Of a DNA stretch of 47,030 nt, positions 1 to 9,681 are shown one piece after another. Numbering within the stretch: the first letter of the stretch is position 1; each line of letters opens with the position of its first letter. The notes beneath the pieces are model-generated. The model worked only from the letters and a program-made list of their open reading frames with translations, ran no database searches and was not told the origin of the DNA. A program made the translations under genes and the position numbers. Source of the DNA: a virus; IMG/VR virus record IMGVR_UViG_3300044958_000654, positions 1-47,030 of that record. One strand, written 5' to 3'.

Positions 1-1
1 C

Positions 2-2427
<2,426 letters not shown>

Positions 2428-2431
<4 letters not shown>

Positions 2432-2601
2432 ACTTTAGAAAGTGGATAGAAGGCGAAATAGTTGCAGGTACAAATCCTAAAAGAAAAAAGACAGATACTT
2501 TTAATTACTGGGGTGCTCCAGGAGACACTTCTGGATTAGGCGGCAGCGGCAAGCTTGTATTTGGTAAGAAAAAGAAAAAGAAAAAGAGGAATAAAAAATA
2601 A
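2428..2601 (+). CDS. 57-aa basic-tail protein with capsid-targeting-like leader
   Basis: This short gene starts at GTG inside the stop of the previous gene, and its TAA overlaps the ATG of the next (TAATG). The product starts MNFRKWIEGE and ends in a strongly basic tail (GKKKKKKKRNKK). The middle is Gly-rich (GAPGDTSGLGGSGK). The N-terminus matches the M-x-F-[RK]-x-[FW]-[IL] pattern shared by four other proteins in this window and resembles the T4 internal-protein leader MKTYQEFIAE. A small basic, leader-bearing protein would suit a DNA-associated internal head peptide. That role is inferred. Coupling on both sides supports its being real despite its size. Confidence 0.65.
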
Positions 2602-2915
2602 TGTCACTTGGAGCAAACTGGTTAAGAAATTTAAGCAACCCACTAAGCTGGGGGATTAAAAAATATATGTTCGAAATGCTTCAGGAAAGATATTCTAGAA
2701 ATGAAGACATTATAACCAGAGTGTCTGACACTATAATGTCGGAAAAAGACTATCAAGCGTTTGGGCAGTTAATTGTTGATGTTTATGAAAAAGGATTCAG
2801 CACAGCCTTAGAGCAACAAAAAGAACAATTCGAGAAAATGGGACTAGACGTGAATATTACTTCACCCATATCTCCAGAAAAGAAAGATAACTCGCCTAAA
2901 ATATTCCCAGACTAA
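2601..2915 (+). CDS. Hypothetical protein, 104 aa
   Basis: No family recognised. The N-terminal half has hydrophobic and aromatic residues (WLRNLSNPLSWGIKKYMFEML). An amphipathic helical segment follows (residues 45-80) and then a Pro/Lys-rich tail. It is the last gene of the rightward run that starts with the truncated large gene. Its ATG overlaps the stop of the 57-aa gene, and its stop overlaps the stop of the convergent gene by 4 bases. Confidence 0.6.
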   Translation: MSLGANWLRNLSNPLSWGIKKYMFEMLQERYSRNEDIITRVSDTIMSEKDYQAFGQLIVDVYEKGFSTALEQQKEQFEKMGLDVNITSPISPEKKDNSPKIFPD

Positions 2916-3589
2916 GTAAAATCAGGATGATAGTCAGACACTACCGCTTGTGTTAGGTGTCCGCCAGATTTTTCGACAAGTTGGTTCACCCTCCACCAAC
3001 GGTGCTCACCAAACTTGACTCCATCTCTATATTTTGAAGGAAAGACAACAGATCCTTCAGAGAGTTTAATATTAGTCCAAAATCTCATATACAAATCATT
3101 CCTTTCTACAATAACAGCCTCAAAAGTGAATTTCTCACCATATTGTATGCTCTTATAAGTATCGCCATACAATTCGTCTTGTCTTTCTCTGATCTCTGCT
3201 GGGGAGCAATGCATTAATACTACGTTTTTTAATTTAGCTTTTGTTTTTGGATTACTTTCAATCTTCGGCTCAGGATTCAGAGGCTCTGGATCTTTTAGTA
3301 CAACCTCTGGCTCTGGCTCTTTTAGTACAACCTCTGGCTCTGGCTCTTTTAGTACAACCTCTGGCTTGGGTTCAACTTTTATTTCAGGAAAATCTGATAT
3401 AACTGAATCCTTCACGTTGAAATCACTATTTAATCCAGAAGACAATGAGTCGTTTGCTATCGTCTTACTAGCCCAGTCGAAATTGTGAAAGACAAAATCG
3501 GACTCCAACAAATCCCACTCTTGATCTTTAGTCAAAGGATTTGGTTCTTGAAGCTTGTATACTGTTCCGTCTTTGTTTTTAATTGCCAT
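2912..3589 (-). CDS. Hypothetical protein with EPEVVLK repeats, 225 aa
   Basis: The N-terminus (MAIKNKDGTVYK) resembles the start of the gp14-like neck protein in this window (MLRNQDGTPYK). A linker around residues 75-105 carries three copies of a 9-residue Glu/Pro/Val/Lys unit. The C-terminal domain (about residues 115-225, with WTNIKLSEGSVVFPSKYRDG and HRWWRVNQLVEKSGGHLTQ) looks globular and may be a beta-rich virion or tail domain. No named family is recognised. An element reading TTAAATAC lies just upstream of the ATG and could be a T4-type late promoter, so late expression is plausible. Confidence 0.6.
   Translation of the reverse strand: MAIKNKDGTVYKLQEPNPLTKDQEWDLLESDFVFHNFDWASKTIANDSLSSGLNSDFNVKDSVISDFPEIKVEPKPEVVLKEPEPEVVLKEPEPEVVLKDPEPLNPEPKIESNPKTKAKLKNVVLMHCSPAEIRERQDELYGDTYKSIQYGEKFTFEAVIVERNDLYMRFWTNIKLSEGSVVFPSKYRDGVKFGEHRWWRVNQLVEKSGGHLTQAVVSDYHPDFT
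3291..3365 (-). repeat. 27-bp tandem repeat in coding sequence
   Basis: Almost three copies of a 27-bp unit code the 9-residue repeat EVVLKEPEP in the leftward hypothetical protein. The repeat stays in frame, so it acts as a flexible acidic linker. Confidence 0.85.
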
Positions 3590-3596
3590 GATGTAT

Positions 3597-3935
3597 TTAA
3601 GTTGGTTTAATGAAAAATTTAACGTCTGCTTTTCCTTTTAGCCTCATGTCTGTTGAATGGGAAATGTTGTTCACCACTCTTCCAACGGTAGCTTGTGATA
3701 CCCCAAACATGCCTGCTATTTCAGTTTGGGTATGGGTTTTAATTAGATCTCTAATTTTAACAACCTCAAATTTATCTAACTTTCCAGGTCCATAACCTTT
3801 TCGAGGACGATATGAACCATAACTCTGAAGCCACCTTCTAATGGTGCGTTCACTTACGCCCCATTTCAACGCCGCTCCTTTTATGTCATCGGCATATTTA
3901 TCAAGCTCTTCTCGATGTGGTTTTGATTTTCTCAT
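3597..3935 (-). CDS. Helix-turn-helix DNA-binding protein
   Basis: A product of 112 aa with two homeodomain-like helix-turn-helix units. One is around residues 18-42 (KGAALKWGVSERTIRRWLQS). The second is around residues 69-90 (TQTEIAGMFGVSQATVGRVV). Basic residues lie between them. There is no catalytic domain, so a transcriptional regulator or a homing-endonuclease-derived DNA-binding module are both possible. The ATG at 3935 is preferred over an in-frame TTG at 3947. There is no clear Shine-Dalgarno. A 17-bp-spaced direct repeat lies immediately upstream and looks like its operator. Confidence 0.75.
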   Translation of the reverse strand: MRKSKPHREELDKYADDIKGAALKWGVSERTIRRWLQSYGSYRPRKGYGPGKLDKFEVVKIRDLIKTHTQTEIAGMFGVSQATVGRVVNNISHSTDMRLKGKADVKFFIKPT

Positions 3936-3939
3936 ATAA

Positions 3940-3972
3940 TTTGTCAAAGTATTATTTTTGTCAAAGTATTAT
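3940..3972. promoter_or_regulatory. Direct-repeat operator candidate in divergent intergenic region
   Basis: Two exact copies of TTTGTCAAAGTATTAT occur at 3940-3955 and 3957-3972, spaced 17 bp start to start. They lie between the leftward helix-turn-helix gene and the rightward gene at 4041. On the minus strand each copy carries TTGACA-like bases, so they could also contain -35 elements. Autoregulation is inferred from position only. Confidence 0.5.
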
Positions 3973-4011
3973 AGTGTTAAAAAAATAATTTTTGTTGCTT
4001 AGATACCTTTG

Positions 4012-4019
4012 TATAAATC
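4012..4019 (+). promoter_or_regulatory. T4-type late promoter candidate (TATAAATC)
   Basis: TATAAATC differs at one base from the T4 late consensus TATAAATA and lies about 22 bp before the ATG at 4041, followed by a GAGG ribosome-binding site. The window encodes a gp55-like late sigma factor, which makes this reading plausible. Confidence 0.45.
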
Positions 4020-4040
4020 TTTTTTAATGAGGTAAAAATT

Positions 4041-4439
4041 ATGCCACTAGTAGCACCAGACGAAGGTGAAATCCTATTGCTTCAATATATCGTAAACATG
4101 ACTCCAGCAACTGATCCTGTTTTACACTTGTATAACAATACTGACTTGACAATTACTGATTCAGTCACGATTGCTGATATTACTGAAGCCTCCGCAGCAG
4201 GATATGCTGCCATCACTCTGACAGGGGGAAGTTGGACAACTGTTCAGTCTGGCGGAGTCACAACTGCTGAGTATTCAGAGCAGACATTTGCATTCACTAC
4301 CGGAGCATCATTGTATGGTTATTATGTAACTGATACATCGGACAACTTGCTTTGGCTTGAGGAGTTTTCAGGAGCACCGTTTACTCTACCTTCCGGTGGA
4401 GGAACAATTGCAATCACATCAAAAATCACATTAGATTGA
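4041..4439 (+). CDS. Small beta-rich virion-type protein
   Basis: A 132-aa product rich in Thr, Ser, Gly and Ala. The pattern MPLVAPDEGEILLLQYIVN, then LHLYNN, ITEASAAGYAAITLTGGSW and YGYYVTD matches a widespread family of small phage proteins found near tail or head-decoration genes. I know that family only by pattern, not by name. It is preceded by a late-promoter-like element and a good GAGG site, and is followed at once by a strong terminator, so it is a single-gene late transcript. This suggests a protein needed in quantity, such as a decoration or appendage subunit. Confidence 0.7.
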   Translation: MPLVAPDEGEILLLQYIVNMTPATDPVLHLYNNTDLTITDSVTIADITEASAAGYAAITLTGGSWTTVQSGGVTTAEYSEQTFAFTTGASLYGYYVTDTSDNLLWLEEFSGAPFTLPSGGGTIAITSKITLD

Positions 4440-4468
4440 TTAAGAAAAATTGCAAAGGATATTGACAC

Positions 4469-4502
4469 AAAAGACAACAGCCAAAAGCTGTTGTCTTTTT
4501 TT
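4469..4502 (+). terminator. Intrinsic terminator
   Basis: A 13-bp perfect stem (AAAAGACAACAGC with its complement) and a 5-base loop are followed by a T run. It ends the single-gene unit at 4041-4439. Confidence 0.9.
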
Positions 4503-4524
4503 TTAATTTGGCTAAAATAAAAAT

Positions 4525-5664
4525 ATGTATGACTTTTTAATTATAGGATCTGGTTTATTTGGAAGTGTGTTCGCAAGAAATGCTGCGGAGAGGGGGCATT
4601 CATCTTTAGTAATAGACAAAAGAAATCATATTGGCGGTAATTGCTACACTGAAAACATTGAAGGAATTAATGTTCACAAATATGGCCCTCATATATTCCA
4701 CACCAACAACAATAAGGTTTGGAAATTTGTAAATAGATTCTCTGAATTTAACGGATATCAACATCACGGAAGAGTTAAGTCAAATGGACAAGTCTTTTCA
4801 TTTCCAATTAACCTTCTAACTTTAAATCAGCTTTGGGGAGTTCAAACTCCTGGAGCAGCGGCTGAACGGTTGGAAGAGGTTAAAATCCCTTGCAGCAAAT
4901 CTAATCCAAACTTAGAAGATTGGATTCTTTCTCAGGTGGGGGAAGAATTATACGAAAAATTTGTAAAGGGATATACAACCAAACAGTGGGGAAGACCACC
5001 TTCAGAACTTCCTAGTTTCATAATAAAAAGACTACCAATTCGTTTAAACTATGACGACAGGTATTTCAACGACAAGTATCAAGGCATACCATCCAATGGA
5101 TATACTGCCATGTTTGAAAACATGATTGATCATGAAAAAATTGAAATTCAAACAAATGTAGATTACTTTGAGAACAGAAAAGAATTAGATTCTGCTGCAA
5201 AGAAAATAATATTCACAGGAATGCCTGATAAACTTTTTGACTATAGACATGGAGAGTTGGAATACAGATCTTTAAAGTTTTCTCATGAAATTGTTTCGGA
5301 ATTCGGAAATAACAACCAATTTGCAAAGAACGGAAACTTTCAAGGGTGCTCTGTTATGAATTACACAGATGAGGACATCCCTTATACAAGAATTGTTGAA
5401 CACAAACATTTCGAATTTAAAGAAAGTAAAAAAAGTGTAATCACTCATGAATACCCAGACACATATGACAAAAGTAAAACTCCATATTATCCTGTGAGGG
5501 ATTCTAAGAATGTTAAAATATATGAAAAATACAAAAAGCAAGCTAAAGAAAGCAACATTATTCTTGGGGGTCGCCTTGGGAGCTATATGTATTATGACAT
5601 GCACCAAGTAATTGCACAAGCATTGAGCATGTCGGATAAGTTGCCAGACTATCGCTACATGTAA
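4525..5664 (+). CDS. glf: UDP-galactopyranose mutase
   Basis: This flavoenzyme interconverts UDP-galactopyranose and UDP-galactofuranose, the donor for galactofuranose-containing glycans. The 379-aa length is normal for the bacterial family. Visible motifs: the N-terminal FAD/Rossmann signature (DFLIIGSGLFGSVFARNAAE), then GGNCYTENIEGINVHKYGPH, a family hallmark, and the C-terminal FAD region NIILGGRLGSYMYYDM. It follows a terminator and has no partner in a galactan operon here. It is one of several glycan genes scattered through the window and may serve virion or host-surface glycan modification. Confidence 0.95.
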   Translation: MYDFLIIGSGLFGSVFARNAAERGHSSLVIDKRNHIGGNCYTENIEGINVHKYGPHIFHTNNNKVWKFVNRFSEFNGYQHHGRVKSNGQVFSFPINLLTLNQLWGVQTPGAAAERLEEVKIPCSKSNPNLEDWILSQVGEELYEKFVKGYTTKQWGRPPSELPSFIIKRLPIRLNYDDRYFNDKYQGIPSNGYTAMFENMIDHEKIEIQTNVDYFENRKELDSAAKKIIFTGMPDKLFDYRHGELEYRSLKFSHEIVSEFGNNNQFAKNGNFQGCSVMNYTDEDIPYTRIVEHKHFEFKESKKSVITHEYPDTYDKSKTPYYPVRDSKNVKIYEKYKKQAKESNIILGGRLGSYMYYDMHQVIAQALSMSDKLPDYRYM

Positions 5665-5666
5665 GC

Positions 5667-6050
5667 CTAAGACTTAATCTTGATGCGATGCCTGTCGCTA
5701 CAAGAGCACCAAGGGCAATGTTCCCAATCTAGTTCCATTTCTTGCCCGCAACCAGCACAATATGGGTCTAGATCGTCATGCCAGCGATCTTTCCTGTGGA
5801 ACCGAATCTGGAATATCACAATTGAAACAGGTGCAATGGTGGCCATTTGTCTAAAAAACCAAAGAATGTCGCCATTACCTTGAGAATAGTCTAAATAAGC
5901 TTTTGTAGCCAGTATGAAATATCCACAAAGCAAAAACACATAAGTCCAAACAGATATATCTCTGACTTCCTTGTGTTTGTGAATTTTCCAGACCTGTAGC
6001 CAATGACTAATTGCAAGTATAGCTATTGCAAAGTACCCAAGGGTCAACAT
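5667..6050 (-). CDS. Membrane protein with PQ-loop-like helices and zinc-ribbon tail
   Basis: About 127 aa from the ATG at 6050, which has AAGGA 7 bases upstream. A GTG at 6077 is an alternative. Three hydrophobic segments are visible (LTLGYFAIAILAISHWLQVW, WTYVFLLCGYFILATKAYL, QMATIAPVSIVIFQI). The first loop resembles SemiSWEET/PQ-loop proteins, although the Pro-Gln is Leu-Gln here. The soluble C-terminus has two CxxC pairs (CAGC and CPWC), a probable zinc ribbon. Its start lies 2 bp from the end of the DUF2061-like gene, so the two form a leftward pair. Function unknown. Confidence 0.65.
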   Translation of the reverse strand: MLTLGYFAIAILAISHWLQVWKIHKHKEVRDISVWTYVFLLCGYFILATKAYLDYSQGNGDILWFFRQMATIAPVSIVIFQIRFHRKDRWHDDLDPYCAGCGQEMELDWEHCPWCSCSDRHRIKIKS

Positions 6051-6052
6051 GA

Positions 6053-6274
6053 TCATTTCCTTTCTATAATGCCCCACTTGGACTTAAGCCAAGTTCTTTC
6101 ATGAAAGTAGTAAAAGAAAAACTTTAGAAAAGAATCTATAGTTGCGATTCCTGCACTAAATTTTACATCGTTGGTAAAAATCCAGCTAACTACAAACGTT
6201 GTGGACGTGGCTATAATTCTCCAAGTCACAGCTTTTGCCAAGTGTCTTCTTCTTTGAACTGTTTTGCTACTCAT
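6053..6274 (-). CDS. DUF2061-family small membrane protein
   Basis: A 73-aa product with the hallmark sequence of DUF2061 (PF09834): RRHLAKAVTWRIIATSTTF, a second hydrophobic helix around GIATIDSFLKFFFYYFHERTW and the terminal FHERTW signature. The family's function is unknown. I chose the ATG at 6274 because the family begins just before the conserved KAVTWR segment. It diverges from the gp14-like gene with only 16 bp between starts, so that short gap must hold the promoters for both directions. Confidence 0.8.
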   Translation of the reverse strand: MSSKTVQRRRHLAKAVTWRIIATSTTFVVSWIFTNDVKFSAGIATIDSFLKFFFYYFHERTWLKSKWGIIERK

Positions 6275-6290
6275 AATCATATATACTTTC

Positions 6291-6836
6291 ATGTTAAGAA
6301 ATCAAGACGGAACGCCTTACAAGCCTGTTGGAGACATTCAACAATTTGACCCAGAAAACCCAGAACATGATCTTTTCAACATGTGGGACGAGGAAATTAT
6401 ACGCATGGGCGGATCTCCCATCCTTTATCATGAAGTGTTTATCCAGTCTGGAACTGTTGACCCTTTGTATTGGGAAGATAGAGGAAAGATTTTCTCTAAC
6501 AACCCTATACAACTTTACGGGATATATGAACCCATTCCTTCACAGAATTACATGAGTGCGTTTGGTTTTGACTCTCCCGACGAGATGATGTTTGAATTTA
6601 ATTATAAATCCGTACTCAGACAGATCGGACATCCTCCAAAAATAGGGTCCAGATTACATACCCCCCACTTGCGTGAGGACTGGGTTATCGTTCAAAGAAT
6701 GACAGGCGAATACAAGCTATGGGGTTCGCTTCGTCTGCAAATCTTATGTCAAAGATTCCAAGAATCTACGACAACAGGAGAAGGCAAGGTTACTCAAAAG
6801 AAACCCGATTTTAAGATAAATGAGTTTGGACAATGA
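6291..6836 (+). CDS. Neck protein, gp14-like
   Basis: A 181-aa product resembling T4 gp14, a neck protein at the head-tail junction. Shared features, by pattern, are an early segment with an acidic/aromatic MWDEEIIRMGGSPILYH, PLYWEDRGKIF, a central FGFDSPDEMMFEFN like the T4 segment before the conserved fold, then GSRLHTPHLREDWVIVQRM and YKLWGSLRLQILCQRF, where T4 has its phage-neck conserved end. It is shorter than T4 gp14 (256 aa). It sits upstream of gp15-like, gp18 and gp19 genes as expected. The ATG at 6291 is preferred over a TTG at 6264. Its stop overlaps the next start (ATGA). Confidence 0.6.
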   Translation: MLRNQDGTPYKPVGDIQQFDPENPEHDLFNMWDEEIIRMGGSPILYHEVFIQSGTVDPLYWEDRGKIFSNNPIQLYGIYEPIPSQNYMSAFGFDSPDEMMFEFNYKSVLRQIGHPPKIGSRLHTPHLREDWVIVQRMTGEYKLWGSLRLQILCQRFQESTTTGEGKVTQKKPDFKINEFGQ

Positions 6837-7465
6837 GTTTTAGAAATTTTATAGAATCTCAAGTAGATTTGTCAACTTCTTTTTTGTTTGATTCAAAAAG
6901 TTTATACAAAGAGATGGCAATTCAAAATCCAGACGCTTTGAAGAAAACACAAAGTGCAATGCAATTTATAGTAGACAACCAACTATCTGGGGTATTGATT
7001 GGAGGTATGGCATACAGCCATCATCATATAGATCGACCAAATAAAACTGACGTTGATTTTTTAACAGATAATATAGAAAAAGTCAAAGAAGCCCTTGGAA
7101 GAAACAACATGATTCACGCTCCACTTACGGGAAACGATTTTGGAGGAATACAGGCACCAGAGTTAGATGCTGACTTTTTAGACGCAAATGTTGGCAACGC
7201 AGGTTTGAATAAATATTTAATGGACACATCTCAAACGGCAAGCATTGGAGGAGTAAAATTTAAAGTAGCAGATCCGTCTGTGCTTGCGATTATGAAACTC
7301 ACAACAGGCAGACCAAAAGACATGGAAGATGCATTTGGTTTGTTTTCAGTAGTAGATATTGAGAGTCTTAAAAAGCATGTCATGAACTTAGAGAAACATT
7401 TACCCGAAGACACGGATGCAGAAACAATTATTTCATATGCTCAAGCAATGAAACAAGCTGCTTAA
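6833..7465 (+). CDS. Nucleotidyltransferase-fold protein with capsid-targeting-like leader
   Basis: A 210-aa product. The core matches the nucleotidyltransferase superfamily: GVLIGGMAYSHH (Gly-Gly helix), TDVDFLT with the paired acidic residues, a third acidic site in ELDADFLDA, then SVLAIMKLTTGRPKDMEDAF, as in AbiEii/MNT-like enzymes. The N-terminus MSFRNFIESQ fits the leader shared with four other proteins of the window, suggesting that it may be packaged in the head. The substrate is unknown. It is coupled to the gp14-like gene by a 4-base overlap, so it is expressed with late genes. Confidence 0.7.
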   Translation: MSFRNFIESQVDLSTSFLFDSKSLYKEMAIQNPDALKKTQSAMQFIVDNQLSGVLIGGMAYSHHHIDRPNKTDVDFLTDNIEKVKEALGRNNMIHAPLTGNDFGGIQAPELDADFLDANVGNAGLNKYLMDTSQTASIGGVKFKVADPSVLAIMKLTTGRPKDMEDAFGLFSVVDIESLKKHVMNLEKHLPEDTDAETIISYAQAMKQAA

Positions 7466-7614
7466 TTTTTAAATGTAAATTCAACAAAAAATTCTGGCTT
7501 GTTAATCTTCCAAAAAATTATTCTAGGAAATTTTGGATTGGCCAGACTTCCTCTATTTCCCCATATAAAAACTGGTTTCCTATTTTTTCTTTTTTTTATT
7601 TTGAAGTGTCTCAT
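7462..7614 (-). CDS. Small hypothetical protein, 50 aa
   Basis: An open frame from ATG at 7614 to TAA at 7462, not obvious in a long-ORF scan. The product has a basic start (MRHFKIKKRKNRK) and a protein-like aromatic remainder (PVFIWGNRGSLANP, FPRIIFWKINKPEFFVEF). It overlaps the end of the upstream leftward gene by about 35 bases, and its stop overlaps the convergent nucleotidyltransferase stop, so it fills the gap exactly. No Shine-Dalgarno is visible. It could be translated by coupling. Function unknown. Confidence 0.5.
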   Translation of the reverse strand: MRHFKIKKRKNRKPVFIWGNRGSLANPKFPRIIFWKINKPEFFVEFTFKN

Positions 7615-8425
7615 TTTTTACTTTTACAAAATTTCCTATTAACTTAGTATTTCTTTTAGGGCACTGGATGCTTCTTAAGTATTCGTCTAAATGTTCTTCC
7701 CCGTGAATGCCGCATATTTTATTCAACTGTTTATACTTGTCATCAAAATTGTTTCCAACATGGTCATGCCAATTATGTTTGCAAATACTTTTTTTTGAAT
7801 TTACAATTCTACTATCACGCAAATTCATAGAATTAACTTCTTTTTCGCTCATCTTCTTAAGATCGTAATCAATCTTGCTTGGAACAACTAACAAACTTGC
7901 ATAAGGCTCTCCACATTTAAATATATGCTTTTCTCCTTCTTTTGGAGATTTAAAAACTACAAAAAATATTCTTGGCCACCACCTCTGTATATGCCCTGGC
8001 ACAGCAATAGGAACTGTGCCAGAAGTATCTGTGAAAAATCTAGGGTGTGGTTCGATTCTAATTGAGAACCCTTCGGGAGGTTTTAAATTTAAAGAGGACG
8101 TGAACCCATAGTGGTCCTGCGCAAAGGATGAAAATGGAGGATCTCCGCTTTCGCTCCAAGGAGACTCATTGGAAAAGTCTCCTAAAAATTTAATTTTTCC
8201 ATCTTTTTTTGTAACTACACATTCCGTCTCAAATGGATAAATCAATTCCAAACCATAAGTAGACCCTTCGACAAATGGAACACAGTGCCAAGGCTGAGGT
8301 TTTGACCCATCGCCATGTTCCTTGCTCCCAGACCAGCCTGGTATCTTGAGTTTAATCTTCTTGGGAGGAACTCCTTTGAAATATGTTCTATATTTAATTT
8401 CTAATTTATCCATTTGGATTCTCAT
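7580..8425 (-). CDS. Conserved hypothetical protein, DUF6065-like
   Basis: A 281-aa product. The central part (PPEGFSIRIEPHPRFF, then a Trp-rich WWPRIFFVVFKSP, then KCGEPYASLLVVPSK) resembles DUF6065 proteins, whose function is unknown. The match is by pattern only. The C-terminal 70 residues are basic and hydrophilic, with HNWHDH and ICGIHGEEH, which might bind metal. A very basic end (KNKKKKK) overlaps the small gene downstream. It is divergent from the gp15-like gene. No Shine-Dalgarno is seen before the ATG. Confidence 0.55.
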   Translation of the reverse strand: MRIQMDKLEIKYRTYFKGVPPKKIKLKIPGWSGSKEHGDGSKPQPWHCVPFVEGSTYGLELIYPFETECVVTKKDGKIKFLGDFSNESPWSESGDPPFSSFAQDHYGFTSSLNLKPPEGFSIRIEPHPRFFTDTSGTVPIAVPGHIQRWWPRIFFVVFKSPKEGEKHIFKCGEPYASLLVVPSKIDYDLKKMSEKEVNSMNLRDSRIVNSKKSICKHNWHDHVGNNFDDKYKQLNKICGIHGEEHLDEYLRSIQCPKRNTKLIGNFVKVKNETLQNKKKKK

Positions 8426-8466
8426 TTATGTAAATGAAAGCATAACTAACTAAAAGGTTATCAGGT

Positions 8467-9459
8467 ATGGCAAAAATAATCAACTCAGGAAATCAAAATC
8501 AAAAATCATTAAACGAATGCAATGAGAAGCCAATTAAACAGGCAAGCATTTTGAATGATGTACCACCAGAATATTGTGCAGATGAACACGATAGATCGAT
8601 CAATGACAGAACTGATGTGAGTTGGCTAGAAGATGCAAGCAACAAGAAAACCGGCATTGGAGAATCGGCAAACTGCGACCCGATGCAAAGCGGGAATATT
8701 GTAAATGACTTAGACAACCCAGATAGAAACACAATAGTTAGATATGCAAAAGGGCTAAGAGGTGCAGACGAAGCGGTCAAGCAACTCTTTGAAGATATAG
8801 TCGTAATCGATGAGGATGGAAAGTCTCATCCCGTTCCAATCATTTGGGCATCGCAAGAAAGGGCTGTTGCAGCAATGATGCAGGACAATGTTAGAAAAGA
8901 CAACAGTCTAGTCGTAGACAGAATCAAGCTCCCTATGCTCGCAATATACTCATCAGATTTGCAATTCAATCAAGACAGATACACATATCACAAAGCCCTA
9001 GATTGGATGAGAAGATACAGACCAGACAGAAAGCCTGGATTTACAACGAATGAAAAGCATGAGAGAGATACTGTGTTTGGGACTGCAAGGGGGATTCCGA
9101 TTGATGTTGGCTTCACCCTGTATGCGTGGACCCTATACATTGAGGACATGAATCAAATTATAGAGCAATTACTTTTGAAATTTAGTCCAATTGCATATAT
9201 AAAAGTACGAGGAGTCCCGTGGGAAACGGGGGTAAAACTAGATTCAATAGCTAACAATTTAGACGTTGAACCAGGAGATCAAAACATTAGAGTTGTAAAA
9301 TATCAATTTAATCTGACGGCTGAAACATATATACCTCAGCCTATTACTAGACGCAAGGCAGTGTTGAAAACTAAAACAAATATTTTCAACAGCACCAAGC
9401 AAGAAGAAATTACTGAGGTATTCAATAGGCTAGAAGATGCTGTTGAGGAATTATCATGA
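8467..9459 (+). CDS. Tail sheath stabiliser/completion protein, gp15-like
   Basis: A 330-aa product (T4 gp15 is 272). The gp15-like core is around residues 115-305: VPIIWASQERAVAAMMQDN matches the T4 VPITYASKE segment, RIKLPMLAIYSSDLQFNQDR matches the LPRINLHLVDFSYN segment, and LYAWTLYIEDMNQIIEQLLL with FSPIAY matches the very conserved FTRYEDDMFQIVEQILPYF. The first 90 residues are an extra hydrophilic extension. gp15 caps the finished tail and helps join it to the head. The position just before the sheath and tube genes agrees. Its stop overlaps the next ATG. Confidence 0.8.
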   Translation: MAKIINSGNQNQKSLNECNEKPIKQASILNDVPPEYCADEHDRSINDRTDVSWLEDASNKKTGIGESANCDPMQSGNIVNDLDNPDRNTIVRYAKGLRGADEAVKQLFEDIVVIDEDGKSHPVPIIWASQERAVAAMMQDNVRKDNSLVVDRIKLPMLAIYSSDLQFNQDRYTYHKALDWMRRYRPDRKPGFTTNEKHERDTVFGTARGIPIDVGFTLYAWTLYIEDMNQIIEQLLLKFSPIAYIKVRGVPWETGVKLDSIANNLDVEPGDQNIRVVKYQFNLTAETYIPQPITRRKAVLKTKTNIFNSTKQEEITEVFNRLEDAVEELS

Positions 9460-9677
9460 TTGAAATAACCAATAAGAAAAGATGGCCGGTACAGTTAGTA
9501 GTTCGTTCTACGAAAAAAACTAACTCTTTCACATGCCTTAACATTCCTGGAATTGGTAAAAATCAAAATGTTAGATTCTTAGCAGACGAAAGAAAAACAG
9601 ATTATGTTGACAAAGCAGAACAAGATGGCTTGATTTCAACACGAAAAATATCAGACAAATTGAGTAAGGGAGAATAA
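9456..9677 (+). CDS. Small conserved hypothetical protein between gp15 and gp18
   Basis: A 73-aa hydrophilic protein (for example WPVQLVVRSTKKTNSFTCLN, then GIGKNQNVRFLADER). No family recognised. It is translationally coupled to the gp15-like gene (overlap of 4 bases) and is followed 4 bases later by the sheath gene, which has its own GGGAG site. Being inside the late tail operon suggests a minor virion or assembly role. Confidence 0.6.
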   Translation: MIEITNKKRWPVQLVVRSTKKTNSFTCLNIPGIGKNQNVRFLADERKTDYVDKAEQDGLISTRKISDKLSKGE

Positions 9678-9681
9678 CACT

